From Bradyrhizobium ottawaense (GTDB lineage: Bacteria; Pseudomonadota; Alphaproteobacteria; Rhizobiales; Xanthobacteraceae): a stretch of 64,000 bases of DNA. Made by a program: the position numbers and the translations under genes. The notes under the pieces are model-generated. The model saw nothing but the letters and a program-made list of their open reading frames with translations. It searched no databases and had not been told where the DNA came from. Positions within the stretch are counted from its first letter, which is position 1, and each line of letters begins with the position of its first letter. Shown here piece by piece: positions 57,584 through 64,000 of the stretch. The DNA is taken from assembly GCF_002278135.3 (NCBI RefSeq), contig NZ_CP029425.2, forward strand, positions 992,001 to 1,056,000, given 5' to 3'.

Positions 57584-57986
57584 GACTTTCGCCAGCGCGC
57601 CCGCGCTGCTTGCGGTGTGCGGGTTAGTCATAAAAGGCACTGGGTGCGCTCGCGATAGCTGACGAAAGGGTGACGGACTGTCTTGCTTCAATCACGACCG
57701 ACAGGCTGCCAGGACTCCAAGTCAGTCTCCGAAAGAGAGACCCCAGCACGGGCAGCATGCTGGGGCGAGACGTTGGGCTGACGCGAGCCAGAAATCGAGC
57801 CACGACTCGATCATTATGACCGTGTAAATGTAGAGCAGCATCACGCACCGGTCAAAATCGCACTGCATGACAGTAATCGGCGGTAGGATCTTCGTTCGCG
57901 CTTTGAGGTGCAATCCGAGCAAACGCGAGAAAACGGCAGTTGCTAATCGCGCATAAGCAAATCTCACGTCCTGAAAAACGACCAAG
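57584..57986. other. Unassigned spacer
   Basis: Minus-strand frames here (for example 57722-57985, with a Tyr/Ile-rich hydrophobic part) are not convincing. No RNA gene or terminator was recognised. Confidence 0.35.
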
Positions 57987-58436
57987 TTGCTATCGCAACC
58001 AAAGGCTGTCCACCGGAAAGAGACGGCTTCGCTCTCCGCAAATGTCCGGTGGTTGGCTAGGTGCGAGAGGTTTTACATCAAGCGACGTAAGGAGATTTGG
58101 GAGCAGGTGCAGGCAGAAATGGCCGTTGGAGAAAGTGCGAGAATTTCTCGCACTTTATCGAAGCCGAAACGGGCCGAGGGAATAAACAATTCGCATCTGC
58201 AGCAGGCCATCTCCACTGGTGCCGGTGCGGCGAGTCTCCGCGCCGTAGCCGATTGGAACGAGCGCAAATCGTTTGACGAGCGCCGCCGCGCTGGCGGCCC
58301 TGAAGCTCCGTGTCGGGATGCGCAGGGCGGCCGGAAGGAAAAAGCGTTAGCTCGCGGAAGGGGGGTCTTAGCCGTGGAGGCCGTCGCTAGTGGGGATCAC
58401 GGGCACTCAGCCAGTGAAAGAAGATTGTCTGGCTGA
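57987..58436 (+). CDS. Hypothetical protein, doubtful
   Basis: 149 codons. The middle (IWEQVQAEMAVGESARISRT, then INNSHLQQAISTGAGAASLR) has coding-like composition; the ends are Arg/Gly-rich and overlap the DUF3892 gene on the other strand. It may be a remnant. Confidence 0.35.
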   Translation: MLSQPKAVHRKETASLSANVRWLARCERFYIKRRKEIWEQVQAEMAVGESARISRTLSKPKRAEGINNSHLQQAISTGAGAASLRAVADWNERKSFDERRRAGGPEAPCRDAQGGRKEKALARGRGVLAVEAVASGDHGHSASERRLSG

Positions 58437-58681
58437 ACGCCGTCCGCCGTTGTCTTGATGTATTTGTGCCCGTTGTGTTCGGCCACGACCACGCCAGCCA
58501 TGAGTCCGTCTTCTTCGACATAGAACTCCCATTCGCCGCTTTCAATGTCTCTGATCGTCTGAACGACAGACTGCTTCCATTGACTTCCGTTTGAATATTC
58601 ACCTCCGACACTTTCAATCCTCTCGTGGGGATTCATCCTGTCGGTCTTATTGATGCAGCGAACGCGTGCGAGTTTAACCAC
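58397..58681 (-). CDS. DUF3892 domain protein
   Basis: 94 residues from GTG 58681. ARVRCINKTDRMNPHERIES, then VGGEYSNGSQWKQSVVQTIR and GHKYIKTTADGVQPDNLLSL cover the entire DUF3892 domain, a small alpha/beta protein of unknown function frequent in mobile DNA. A truncated paralogue is at 54350-54515. Confidence 0.8.
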   Translation of the reverse strand: MVKLARVRCINKTDRMNPHERIESVGGEYSNGSQWKQSVVQTIRDIESGEWEFYVEEDGLMAGVVVAEHNGHKYIKTTADGVQPDNLLSLAECP

Positions 58682-58876
58682 AGGGCTCTCTCCTTCGTGC
58701 TGCAAAGGCTGGGTGACCAGTTTAGCGTTCAGTGGCGGCCCAGGCAGCCCAACCAATCCTGGTAGGGGCCCGGGAGGCTTTTCGCCGATACAACGCGAGG
58801 GCCCCCCGCGGGTTGATGCCCCCCCTCGGGGGCGGGGCGGTCAGTTTTGCAGCTCAAGGCGGTAAGGCTGACCACG

Positions 58877-58947
58877 GAAGTTAGTGGCGCGCGCGATAGG
58901 GACAGCGCTTCTTCGGTATGGAGGCGCCGAGTCACGTGGCCGCTAAC
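58877..58947. repeat. Dispersed repeat, copy 2
   Basis: Matches 56449-56523 over GAAGTTAGTGGCGCGCGCGA, TAGGGACAGCGCTT and CCGAGTCACGTGGCCGCTAA, with a few changes and about 4 bases fewer in the centre. A third, weaker copy of the GGGACAGCG...GCCGAGTC core lies at 58967-59010. Confidence 0.75.
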
Positions 58948-58964
58948 TTCACCGCGGCGCGGGT

Positions 58965-59267
58965 GTGGCAGGGACAGCGTCGTTTCGCATGTTTCGCGAC
59001 GCCGAGTCGCCCCCGCGCCCCCCCCAGGACTGTTGGGCTCAAAAGGCCGATGAGCGCCGCGAGGAACGATTCTACTGGATATGCGCGCGCATTACGCTAA
59101 TTGATTTGGCCACATTTCCCCACTTAGGATTTGTGGCCGTCATCTGCATTTTTCTGATTCAGATAGTCGCACTTGCCGCCCTGGCCAGAAAATATGCTGA
59201 TGAGAACATCGCGATAGCGATCGACAAAATCATCGCATCGATTTGCGACAGGTTCGGGTGGAAGTAG
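58965..59267 (+). CDS. Small membrane protein
   Basis: The reliable part starts near 59040: RREERFYWICARITLIDLAT, then a hydrophobic helix (FVAVICIFLIQIVALAAL), then DENIAIAIDKIIASICDRFG. The true start is uncertain (ATG 58965 lies in the repeat; a non-ATG start near 59045 is possible). Probably one or two membrane segments. Function unknown. Confidence 0.55.
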   Translation: MAGTASFRMFRDAESPPRPPQDCWAQKADERREERFYWICARITLIDLATFPHLGFVAVICIFLIQIVALAALARKYADENIAIAIDKIIASICDRFGWK

Positions 59268-59279
59268 GGCGGCGAGATC

Positions 59280-59381
59280 CTATCCGTAAAAGCCAATCAA
59301 AAAACGGATAGCAAAAAACGCCCCTGCGACTACGGCTGCCGTGATGGCTATCGCGAAACCAACCCTAAAGCTTTCGCTCAT
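59280..59381 (-). CDS. 33-residue single-helix membrane peptide
   Basis: ATG 59381 after GGGGGAACTG: MSESFRVGFAIAITAAVVAG, AFFAIRFLIGFYG. Mostly hydrophobic with a polar start. One of at least five tiny membrane ORFs in the 42-59 kb segment. Confidence 0.5.
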   Translation of the reverse strand: MSESFRVGFAIAITAAVVAGAFFAIRFLIGFYG

Positions 59382-59585
59382 CAGTTCCCCCTAGGCCGCA
59401 GGCACATCCCCCTCCGAAATTGCGTCTGCGGCCTCCGCTGCGACGGTCCGCAATCATGCCGGTCACTGCGGTAGGTGTGCGACTACAAATTCTTGTAGTT
59501 GACCAGTTCGTGTTCTCTGGGCTCGAATTGCTGTCGAGCGGACCCTACGCCAGTCGCGAGCCCAATCGCCGGATGGATTGTAGCC

Positions 59586-59741
59586 ATGACGAATGAACCG
59601 GATGATCTCATCGGACGTATTGCTGAGATCGAACTAATTGCTGAGATCGAACTAAATGAATCGGCGGCGATCTGTGTGAGCAGATGGACGACGAAATCAC
59701 GCTCGTCATTGCAAGCATTGTCGGCGTTCACTTCCAAGTGA
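59586..59741 (+). CDS. Small protein with an in-frame 18-bp duplication
   Basis: 51 codons from ATG 59586. ATTGCTGAGATCGAACTA occurs twice in tandem (59619-59636, 59637-59654), duplicating IAEIEL. The last 25 residues overlap the next gene in another frame and look non-native. Function unknown. Confidence 0.4.
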   Translation: MTNEPDDLIGRIAEIELIAEIELNESAAICVSRWTTKSRSSLQALSAFTSK

Positions 59742-59827
59742 CAGTGGAGCAGGCGCTTGAGTTGTCGCGGGCCTTAGCTGTAGCTGCGGAGAATGCGGAA
59801 AAATTCCGTAAGTCAGCCAAGACGTAG
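59684..59827 (+). CDS. 47-residue hypothetical protein
   Basis: ATG 59684 to TAG 59825-59827: MDDEITLVIASIVGVHFQVT, then VEQALELSRALAVAAENAEK. Good coding character, mixed strand/helix. Function unknown. Confidence 0.5.
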   Translation: MDDEITLVIASIVGVHFQVTVEQALELSRALAVAAENAEKFRKSAKT

Positions 59828-59830
59828 CGG

Positions 59831-60070
59831 CTACTTCTTAATCGAGTGCTCTTGCATAAACCGCGCGGCCCTAACGCGCGCTCGCTCCATCATGTCTTCC
59901 TTCGCTTTCGCAGTGGCAAGCTCTGATTCAAGCCGCTCGAAGATCGGGAGATAGACTTCACCGCCTTGTGGCGACTGATCCATTAGGATCGCAAGACAAT
60001 CCAAGCAACGCTCCAGTGTATCGACCGTGATTGGTTCGTCACTGCGGATCGCGAACCGTTTGGTCATCAT
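59831..60070 (-). CDS. Small helical phage-island protein
   Basis: 79 residues: ITVDTLERCLDCLAILMDQS, then VYLPIFERLESELATAKAKE and DMMERARVRAARF. The same pattern ends the split gene at 47858-48052. Overlaps the AlpA-like gene by ATGA. Function unknown. Confidence 0.65.
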   Translation of the reverse strand: MMTKRFAIRSDEPITVDTLERCLDCLAILMDQSPQGGEVYLPIFERLESELATAKAKEDMMERARVRAARFMQEHSIKK

Positions 60071-60309
60071 TCGCCTACGCTGTCCGCGTCAATAGGGAGC
60101 TTGCTCCGCTCCCACTCCAATAACTCGGATAGAAGCCAGAACCTGGTGCGGCCACCGAGGCGCGTCGACGGTTGCGGAAAGGCCGCATCGCGCATGCGCC
60201 GGAATAGCCAAGTGTTCGATACGCTGCCGTAGCGCTCGCGAACTTGCTTGGCGTTGAGATACTGATCTGTCGCGAGGGCGTTGAGATCAACGGTCGACAC
60301 GGGCGCCAC
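60067..60309 (-). CDS. AlpA/excisionase-like DNA-binding protein
   Basis: 80 residues: DQYLNAKQVRERYGSVSNTW, LFRRMRDAAFPQPSTRLGGR, TRFWLLSELLEWE, the winged-helix pattern of AlpA-type regulators and excisionases. It is co-translated with the next small gene. Likely controls excision or early transcription of the remnant phage or island; no intact integrase is nearby. Confidence 0.75.
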   Translation of the reverse strand: MAPVSTVDLNALATDQYLNAKQVRERYGSVSNTWLFRRMRDAAFPQPSTRLGGRTRFWLLSELLEWERSKLPIDADSVGE

Positions 60310-60414
60310 CGAATCGTTGCTGCCGCCGCACGCTGGAATGGGAGTGTGGCTTTACAATAGGGCAGCACCCACATCCCTATGGACGCGCCGAAGCGCCCCG
60401 ATAGGTGTGGGCAG

Positions 60415-60657
60415 CTAGGCCTTCGGTTTCGCCAGCCTCACACCAGGGCCGCCATCGATCGATTGACCATCTGCCAGGAAGATGGCGCCGGCAGATTCGA
60501 GGGCGGCGCGGATGGCGGCTATCGAATGACCCGGTGCCGTCGCGTCGGTCTCAACCCTCGTCACGGTGTTTCTGTGCACACCCGATTTCTCCGCAAGGTC
60601 TCGAACGGTCCAGTTCAACAAACCGCGCGCCGCCCTAATTTGTGCACTTGTCACCAT
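60415..60657 (-). CDS. XRE-family HTH repressor-like protein
   Basis: 80 residues from ATG 60657: AQIRAARGLLNWTVRDLAEK, SGVHRNTVTRVE is the Cro/C1 helix-turn-helix, then helical ALESAGAIFLADGQ. The ATG is placed so that the HTH starts at residue 4; the longer frame crosses the operator. The gene faces the 60701 gene across a 43-bp promoter region with a dyad, as in a phage switch. Confidence 0.88.
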   Translation of the reverse strand: MVTSAQIRAARGLLNWTVRDLAEKSGVHRNTVTRVETDATAPGHSIAAIRAALESAGAIFLADGQSIDGGPGVRLAKPKA

Positions 60658-60706
60658 GGTTAATTCCTGTATAGTGCATTTGTCACCATAGAGGTGATAG
60701 ATGCAC
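60642..60706. promoter_or_regulatory. Probable XRE operator/promoter
   Basis: GTGCATTTGTCACC (60674-60687) and GGTGATAGATGCAC (60693-60706) form an inverted repeat with 12 of 14 positions matching. GTGCACTTGTCACCAT at 60642-60657 repeats the left arm in direct orientation 32 bases away, over the repressor's own start codon. TATAGT at 60670 may be a -10 element. Confidence 0.65.
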
Positions 60707-60982
60707 AATAAAGGAACCCGCCCAATGCTGCAAGCCGCCTCATTTCCGTCCGCTGAACGACCCACCACCCTTTCGCAGTTTCTCTACACCCATCGCCGAT
60801 TGACCGACCTGGCCCGTGGGCCGCTTCCCAGCGAGATCGTTGAGGAGATGACCCACACCGCATGCGGAATTGCGGAGAGGATCCTTGAGGCGCCCGCCGC
60901 AGACTGGCGGGATCTGAGCAAGAAAGCCCTGCTGCTGCTCGACGAATTGCCCTACGAGCAGGAGTGGCTCGATCGTATGTGA
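60701..60982 (+). CDS. Small hypothetical protein divergent from the XRE gene
   Basis: 93 residues; the start lies within the dyad so repression is likely to block it. Product: SQFLYTHRRLTDLARGPLPS, EEMTHTACGIAERILEAPAA, KALLLLDELPYEQEWLDRM, mainly helical. ATG 60725 is an alternative start. Family not recognised. Confidence 0.6.
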   Translation: MHNKGTRPMLQAASFPSAERPTTLSQFLYTHRRLTDLARGPLPSEIVEEMTHTACGIAERILEAPAADWRDLSKKALLLLDELPYEQEWLDRM

Positions 60983-61451
60983 ATGCGGATCGAAATTTGA
61001 CCCCTCAATCAGTCTATCTCGTGGGCTAACGTCTTGATTTTTCAAGTGCCGGAAAAGTGACCCCGGCGCCGATCGGCGTCGGACCCCCGCGCCGATTCAC
61101 AGAAGCATGCGAAAACCATCGAGGCTCGCGGCGAAGACGTTGTCCAGCCGCATCAAGAAGCCGGATATACGTCAGTAGTTGTGGCCGTCGATCCTGATCA
61201 AGTCGGTCGTTGCAATCGGGCGGGGTCCATATGGGGTCCGGACGCCGATCGGCGTCCCAAGTGCTTGATGGGTCAATGTTCAGCGTCGATTCACAAAGAT
61301 GTTGGCTGGAGATAGTCCTCGCCGCGAAAGCTGGCCGTACGCCTCACCGATGAGGAGCAGTATTTTGTCTCTGAATCTTCGGTCTATCGGCTGTTGACGG
61401 CGAAGCGCGCAGGCACATGCGCCATGCTGTCTTGGCGCGGCAATTGTCGTC
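60983..61451. other. IS debris and palindromes upstream of the effector gene
   Basis: Contains GGCGCCGATCGGCGTC (61065-61080) and the perfect palindrome GGACGCCGATCGGCGTCC (61241-61258), both beside GTC/CCC-rich repeats, suggesting ends of a lost insertion sequence. An IS3-family transposase fragment follows at 61319-61413. Confidence 0.5.
61319..61413 (+). pseudogene. IS3-family OrfB fragment
   Basis: KLAVRLTDEEQYFVSESSVY, then RLLTAKR is an about 30-residue piece of the N-terminal region of an IS3-family transposase; both ends are lost. Confidence 0.65.
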
Positions 61452-61479
61452 ATCAGGTTCTCGACAGCTTCCCCATTTA
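61452..61479 (+). promoter_or_regulatory. tts box (TtsI-binding promoter element)
   Basis: The 28 bases match the rhizobial tts-box consensus (GTCAGCTTNTCGAAAGCTNNNCCNCCTA) except at five fixed positions: TCAG-TT-TCGA-AGCT followed by CC at the right spacing and a final TA. It lies 150 bases before the effector ATG on the same strand. TtsI, induced by NodD and flavonoids, binds such sites to switch on type III secretion genes. Confidence 0.75.
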
Positions 61480-61629
61480 AGTTTAACAAACATACAGGGC
61501 TGATCCCCTTGGAAGAACATCCGCTGCCGATGCTCACGGTGCGTGCCTGCCGGCGCTGTAAAGGGCGGTTTGTTGCTGATTGCCCGGCATGTCAGATCGA
61601 TAGCCCAGGTTCATATTTGAAGAGGACGG

Positions 61630-64000
61630 ATGGATTTCCCCTTGACCAAGTCGGTGCATGAACAATCGGGCAGCACGGGTCCGCAAGAGAGCTCACCCGC
61701 GGCTCCGTCTGCAGCCGCGGCGACCTTTGAGCGGCAATTGAGAGAGATCAGCAGTTCAGGTGTGGGTGGTGGAGCAATGCCGGCCGCCGCTGCGCTGCAG
61801 CCGGCTCAATCAACGGAGGTTTTGATAGGGAGGCAGTGCAATCAGATCCTTTACTCCGAGGATGCTCGCCTTATCTCGGGGCTTGAGAAGGCCCTTACGA
61901 AGGGCGGGGCCGCCAAAGGCACCACCAATAACTATTTACGTGTTCTTCGCGGCTTTGGCCATTGGCTCTCCGCAAATAACAAAAAGGGCATCTCTGCTCG
62001 GCTCGACGACAAAAAATCGCTGTCTCAAGATGCGCGCGAGTTCAGCGGAGAGGGTGAGCCCTGGAAACTTCTTACAGCAATAGGTCATCTCCGAAATTCG
62101 CAGTCGACCGGCGAAGTCGTGCCGATCACACGCCACGTTGAGGTAAATCCTTATCAGCAGGACGCGGAACTCATCAAAGAGTACCAAAACGAAGTAGCGT
62201 CAGAGATGGGCAAGAGGGATGCAACCGCTCTTCGCAATTTCAGCGACTACCTGCGTGACAACAACAAGAAGGGTATTGTTGGTCGGCTTCGCGGCGAGTT
62301 GTTAAATGAAGATGTTAAGAGCTATAAGAAAGTCTCCGCTTTTCGTTCGAAAATCGGTGTCGCGCTGGATCGTCTCCGAAAATCGTCGGCCGGCGCTAAG
62401 GCGATGGATCTCGAGCGCAATATTGATCCCGAAGACGCGGCCCTGAAGGAGTCGAGGCAGGTCGGCGACGCCGCTGCGCAGCACAGTTCGTCGCAGAAAG
62501 CTGGCAGTTGGCCAGAGGAATTGCTTCCTGCGGAAGGCCATGATCAGAATTTGCTTTTGGGGCCGATGGACGAACCCGGCGCGTCGTCCTCGGCGCCGCA
62601 GCCGACTCAGTCAACTGGGATTTTGAGAGGGAGGAGGAGACGGCCTCTTTATCCCGAGGATGCTGCCCTTATTTCGGGGCTTGAGAAGGCCCTCATCAAG
62701 GGCGGGGCCGCCGAAGGCACCGCCAAGGACCATGTACGTACTCTTCTCAGCTTTGGCCAGAGGCTCTACGCAAATAACAAAGATCCCATTGCTGCTCGGC
62801 TCGACGACGAAAAGTCACTGACCGCTGATGCGCGCGAGTTGTTCGAAAAGCGTCCCGCGACACTCCATAGGGCAATAGACCATCTCAGGACCTCGCGGTC
62901 GACGGGCGGAATCGTGCCGATCGCAGGCCGCACTGAGTTGCATCCTTATCCCCAGGACGCGGCACTCATCAAAGAGTACAAAAACGAAGTAGCGACAGAT
63001 GCCGGCAAGAGGGATGCAACTGCTCTTCGCAATTTCAGCGACTACCTGCGTGACAACAACAGGCCGGGCATTGCTGCTGGGCTCGGCACGTCGTTTGATG
63101 GAGATGTCGAGAGCTATAGGAAGGTCGCCGGTGCTGATTCCAGGATTGGTGCCGCACTGGCTCGTCTCCGAAAATCGCAGGCCGGCGCTGAGGCGATGGA
63201 GCACGAGCGCCATATTGATCCCGAAGAGGCGGCCCTGAGGGAGTCGAGGCGGGTCGGCGACGCCGCTGCGCAGCACATTGCGTCGCAGAAGGGTGGCAGT
63301 TGGCCAGAGGAATTGCTTCCTGCGGAAGGCCATGATCAGGATTTGCTTTTGGGGCTGATGGATGAACCCGGCCCGTCGTCCTCGGCGCCGCAGTCGGCTC
63401 AGTCAACTTGGATTGTGATAGGGAAGAGGAAGCAGCCTCTTTATTCCGTGGATGCTCCCCTTATTTCGGGGCTTGAGAGGGCCCTCATCAAGGGCGGGTT
63501 CAGCAAATCCGCTGCCGAGCAGCACGGAGGTTCCCTTCGTAGCTTTAGCCGTTGGCTTTTCGCAAAAGAAAAACCGAGCATTCGTGATCGGCTCGACAAT
63601 AAGTCGCTGACCGATGGCGGTGAGGTGCTCGAGTTCACCGGAGAGGGTAATCCAAAGAGACTCGTTCAGGCAATCGACTATCTCCGGACCTTGCGGTCGA
63701 CGGGCGAAGTGCCGATCTCACGACGCGCTAAGCTGAATCCTCACCCCCAGAACGTGGCCTTTATCAATCCCGAAGACACGGTACTGATGGAGCCGAGGCG
63801 CGTCGACGCCGCCGCTGCGCAGCACAGCGCGTCGCAGGAAACTGGCCGTCGGCCAGAGGAGCTTCCCGCGGAAGGCCGCGATCAGGATTTGCTTTTGGGG
63901 CTGATGGACGAACCCCGCTCGTCGTCATCTCTCGAGCCAGCCGCGCGCCATGACCAGGCACCGGATCCCGGAGAGCCCGACCGCCAGCAGTCCCCGGACG
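61630..64000 (+). CDS. Repeat-rich type III effector-like protein (NopD/Bel2-5-like), 3' end beyond window
   Basis: The frame is open for 790 codons to the window edge. A Ser/Pro/Ala-rich N-terminus (MDFPLTKSVHEQSGSTGP) suits a type III secretion signal. Three units follow: the LISGLE-type motif is encoded at 61870, 62668 and 63460, i.e. repeats of 266 and 264 codons. Units 1 and 2 hold two related about 80-residue helical modules; unit 3 lacks the second. Each unit ends in a conserved linker, with LLLGL (LxLxL, EAR-like) in units 2 and 3 and LLLGP in unit 1. The layout resembles NopD/Bel2-5 effectors, which end in a SUMO protease; that domain would lie outside the window. A tts box precedes it. 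Confidence 0.75.
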   Translation, partial: MDFPLTKSVHEQSGSTGPQESSPAAPSAAAATFERQLREISSSGVGGGAMPAAAALQPAQSTEVLIGRQCNQILYSEDARLISGLEKALTKGGAAKGTTNNYLRVLRGFGHWLSANNKKGISARLDDKKSLSQDAREFSGEGEPWKLLTAIGHLRNSQSTGEVVPITRHVEVNPYQQDAELIKEYQNEVASEMGKRDATALRNFSDYLRDNNKKGIVGRLRGELLNEDVKSYKKVSAFRSKIGVALDRLRKSSAGAKAMDLERNIDPEDAALKESRQVGDAAAQHSSSQKAGSWPEELLPAEGHDQNLLLGPMDEPGASSSAPQPTQSTGILRGRRRRPLYPEDAALISGLEKALIKGGAAEGTAKDHVRTLLSFGQRLYANNKDPIAARLDDEKSLTADARELFEKRPATLHRAIDHLRTSRSTGGIVPIAGRTELHPYPQDAALIKEYKNEVATDAGKRDATALRNFSDYLRDNNRPGIAAGLGTSFDGDVESYRKVAGADSRIGAALARLRKSQAGAEAMEHERHIDPEEAALRESRRVGDAAAQHIASQKGGSWPEELLPAEGHDQDLLLGLMDEPGPSSSAPQSAQSTWIVIGKRKQPLYSVDAPLISGLERALIKGGFSKSAAEQHGGSLRSFSRWLFAKEKPSIRDRLDNKSLTDGGEVLEFTGEGNPKRLVQAIDYLRTLRSTGEVPISRRAKLNPHPQNVAFINPEDTVLMEPRRVDAAAAQHSASQETGRRPEELPAEGRDQDLLLGLMDEPRSSSSLEPAARHDQAPDPGEPDRQQSPD

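Noticed and set aside
61314..61345. A second tts-box-like string (GTC...CGAAAGCT) upstream of the effector gene
   Set aside because: The left half matches poorly and the right half lies in a transposase fragment; the site at 61452 is far better.
1..64000. tRNA, rRNA or CRISPR array
   Set aside because: No cloverleaf, rRNA signature or regularly spaced repeat array was recognised by eye. A tRNAscan or CRISPR search would be needed to be certain.

Overview
The window is high-GC, heavily mosaic accessory DNA that reads like a Bradyrhizobium symbiosis or genomic island. The evidence is a type III effector-like gene behind a near-consensus tts box, a rhizobial-type trb mating-pair operon with the Toprim / strawberry-notch / ParB / DUF2493 / DUF736 module usual in Rhizobiales integrative elements, many IS copies, and one core-type gene (phosphomannomutase/phosphoglucomutase). 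The genus is an inference from gene content; no rRNA or tRNA was found to confirm it.

Layout. (1) 1-5.3 kb: an HU gene, DUF736 debris, then a three-gene operon encoding a HemN-like radical SAM enzyme, a PrnB/indole-dioxygenase-superfamily protein and a GNAT acetyltransferase. This is probably a small-molecule tailoring pathway and the least familiar intact system here. (2) 5.6-22 kb: backbone of an integrative element (sigma-like fragment, DUF2493, DUF736 remnant, Toprim protein, strawberry-notch helicase/methylase, ParB). It is broken by IS110, IS3, IS66 and IS481 copies and by a decapitated ABC exporter fused end-on to the truncated parB. (3) 22.2-31.9 kb: an intact, tightly overlapping trbBCDEJ-K-LFGI operon plus a DUF2274 gene, encoding the mating-pair apparatus. 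No traG or relaxase gene is in the window. (4) 32-39.6 kb: alpha/beta hydrolase, ribbon-helix-helix protein, a frameshifted MFS transporter, LysR regulator, the core-like mutase and a LuxR-type regulator. (5) 39.9-61 kb: one or more decayed prophage or island remnants. They contain terminase small subunits, prohead protease, tail-fibre gene, a primase-polymerase and D5/P4-type helicase, integrase/excisionase remnants, cold-shock protein, DUF3892 genes, an XRE switch and many tiny genes, several of them single-helix membrane peptides. A complete IS3-family element splits one small gene. (6) 61.3-64 kb: transposase debris, a tts box, and the start of a long repeat-rich effector gene that runs off the right edge.

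Two themes stand out. First, there is widespread single- or few-base frameshifting in cargo and phage genes while the 9.7-kb trb operon is completely open. This suggests real decay around a maintained conjugation system, although assembly error must be excluded. Second, two candidate functional novelties exist: the radical SAM + PrnB-like + GNAT operon, and the 3 x about 265-residue repeat effector whose repeats carry LxLxL (EAR-like) motifs.
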